Assembly (NCBI GenBank): GCA_030042375.1
Contig: JASHZU010000185.1
Coordinates: forward strand, 1 to 7,027
Source of the DNA: Verrucomicrobiia bacterium
GTDB lineage: Bacteria; Verrucomicrobiota; Verrucomicrobiae; Limisphaerales; UBA11358
Direction: 5' to 3'
DNA: 7,027 nucleotides
Each line of letters begins with the position of its first letter. The first letter of the stretch is position 1. Positions 6,459 through 7,027 of this stretch are shown here, piece after piece. A model generated the notes under the pieces. That model saw nothing but the letters and a program-made list of their open reading frames with translations. It was not told where the DNA came from and did no database searches. A program made the translations under genes and the position numbers.

Positions 6459-7027
6459 GTGGCGCTGTTTTGGTTAATCGTGGTCAGTTGTACGGCCCAT
6501 TTGCCCCCGGAAGTCCCGGGGCGGCCGATAAATTTGGGAACATGGCTCAGGCGCAAATGCACCTGCGCCGCGCACGCGGGGTCGAGCGCAAGCATGTCGC
6601 CGACCTTGAGTCGCGAAATTTCGCCGGCGGACATTGTCAAGCCATGCCATTCGGCGGTCACGGGCACCCGCACGTCGTCAAATTCCGTGTTCCATTTGGG
6701 TTTGGCGGATCGTGCCGGCACTGCATCCGCGCCGGGCAGCGACGGCGAAAGCAGCCGCACCAGCGGTTCCACTGTCGCATACGGGAAAACCAGTTGAATG
6801 TTCTCAGCCTGTTCCCCGATGCCGCCGGTCAATGTTAAAACCAGCATGGCCGCGTCCGGGCTGGCGGTTTGCAAATAGCGGCTGTTATTTTCATGGCCGA
6901 GCAGCGAGGGATGCAGCCCGCGCATTTCAGGCCAGTGATTGCACCATTCGCTGGTGACGAGCGAAGCCACCTGGTCAATCAACGCCACTTCAATCTCACT
7001 CAAATCCCGCGGTTCTTCCGTCGTTTG
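6455..7027 (-). CDS. fliM: FliM, flagellar C-ring switch protein (partial, 5' end beyond window)
   Basis: The reading frame is open to the right edge, giving the last 190 residues of a protein that is usually about 320-350 long. FliM links the MS-ring, FliG and FliN in the rotor switch and binds CheY-P through its N-terminus, which is not visible here. In the visible fragment, residues 9-95 match the second half of the middle (CheC-like) domain, including LSEIEVALIDQVASLV (9-24) and the LVFPYATVEPLVRLLS stretch (79-94). A short linker follows, then the C-terminal SpoA domain: VRVPVTAEWHGLTMSAGEIS (119-138), LKVGDMLALDP (140-150) and the GGKWAVQLTTI end (174-184). A TTG at 7003 could be read as a start but lies inside the conserved domain, so it is not the true start. 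It overlaps fliN by 4 nt. Confidence 0.93.
   Translation of the reverse strand, partial: QTTEEPRDLSEIEVALIDQVASLVTSEWCNHWPEMRGLHPSLLGHENNSRYLQTASPDAAMLVLTLTGGIGEQAENIQLVFPYATVEPLVRLLSPSLPGADAVPARSAKPKWNTEFDDVRVPVTAEWHGLTMSAGEISRLKVGDMLALDPACAAQVHLRLSHVPKFIGRPGTSGGKWAVQLTTINQNSAT

Larger units (their letters stand above)
1..7027 (-). other. Flagellar export/C-ring operon segment (fliMNOPQR-flhBA-flhF)
   Basis: Nine same-strand genes occupy the whole window, with junctions that either overlap (fliM/N, fliN/O, fliO/P) or are 1-7 nt apart (fliP/Q 5, fliQ/R 7, fliR/flhB 1, flhB/flhA 7, flhA/flhF 3). No space is left for an internal terminator between genes, so one transcript is the simplest reading. 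Internal promoters inside coding sequence cannot be excluded. In related operons flhF is often followed by flhG (MinD-like) and a sigma factor; these would lie beyond position 1. Confidence 0.85.

Noticed and set aside
6455..7003. fliM starting at TTG 7003 as a complete short gene
   Set aside because: The frame stays open to the window edge, and the region around 7003 matches the inside of the FliM middle domain, so the gene is cut by the window and is not short.
1..7027. Virulence-type injectisome instead of flagellum
   Set aside because: FliP, FliQ, FliR, FlhB and FlhA have injectisome homologues, but FliO, a FliM with a CheC-like middle domain, and FlhF are flagellar.
1..7027. Promoters, terminators, repeats, CRISPR, mobile elements or tRNA genes
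   Set aside because: Every base but a few junction nucleotides is inside a conserved gene, and no direct repeat array, inverted-repeat hairpin with T-run, transposase or RNA gene was recognised on either strand.

Overview
The window is one uninterrupted, minus-strand block of flagellar genes, read from the right edge to the left: fliM (5' end cut off), fliN, fliO, fliP, fliQ, fliR, flhB, flhA and flhF (3' end cut off). Each gene was assigned by recognising conserved family motifs in its translation. fliO, fliM and flhF mark this as a flagellar system and not a virulence type III injectisome.

Layout, right to left: positions 7027-6183 hold two C-ring (switch) proteins, FliM and FliN. Positions 6183-3920 hold the membrane core of the export gate (FliP, FliQ, FliR) and its assembly factor FliO. 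Positions 3918-717 hold the two large export-gate proteins, FlhB (substrate-specificity switch) and FlhA. Positions 713-1 hold the first 237 residues of the SRP-type GTPase FlhF, which in other bacteria controls flagellar placement and number. The genes are packed with no usable intergenic space: three junctions overlap by 1-4 nt and the other five are separated by 1, 3, 5, 7 and 7 nt. No promoter, terminator, RNA gene, repeat, mobile element or CRISPR array is visible, and there is no gap long enough to hold one. The promoter must lie upstream (beyond position 7027), and transcription most likely continues past position 1.

Together the genes build the flagellar type III export apparatus and the lower part of the rotor. 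FliP, FliQ and FliR form the helical core pore and FliO helps FliP assemble. FlhB and FlhA complete the gate, and FliM and FliN form the torque-transmitting and switching C-ring. FlhF would position the structure.

Organism: a flagellated bacterium, moderately GC-rich by eye, with weak Shine-Dalgarno sequences. The order fliM-N-O-P-Q-R-flhB-flhA-flhF resembles the long fla/che operons of Bacillus and many deep-branching phyla, not the split enterobacterial arrangement. My best guess is a Gram-negative lineage, possibly of the PVC group (Verrucomicrobiota-like), but this is a low-confidence impression that needs a homology search.

I do not see a previously undescribed system. The most notable signal is the FlhF fragment: its P-loop is intact, but its G2 and G3 nucleotide-binding motifs differ from the SRP-GTPase consensus.
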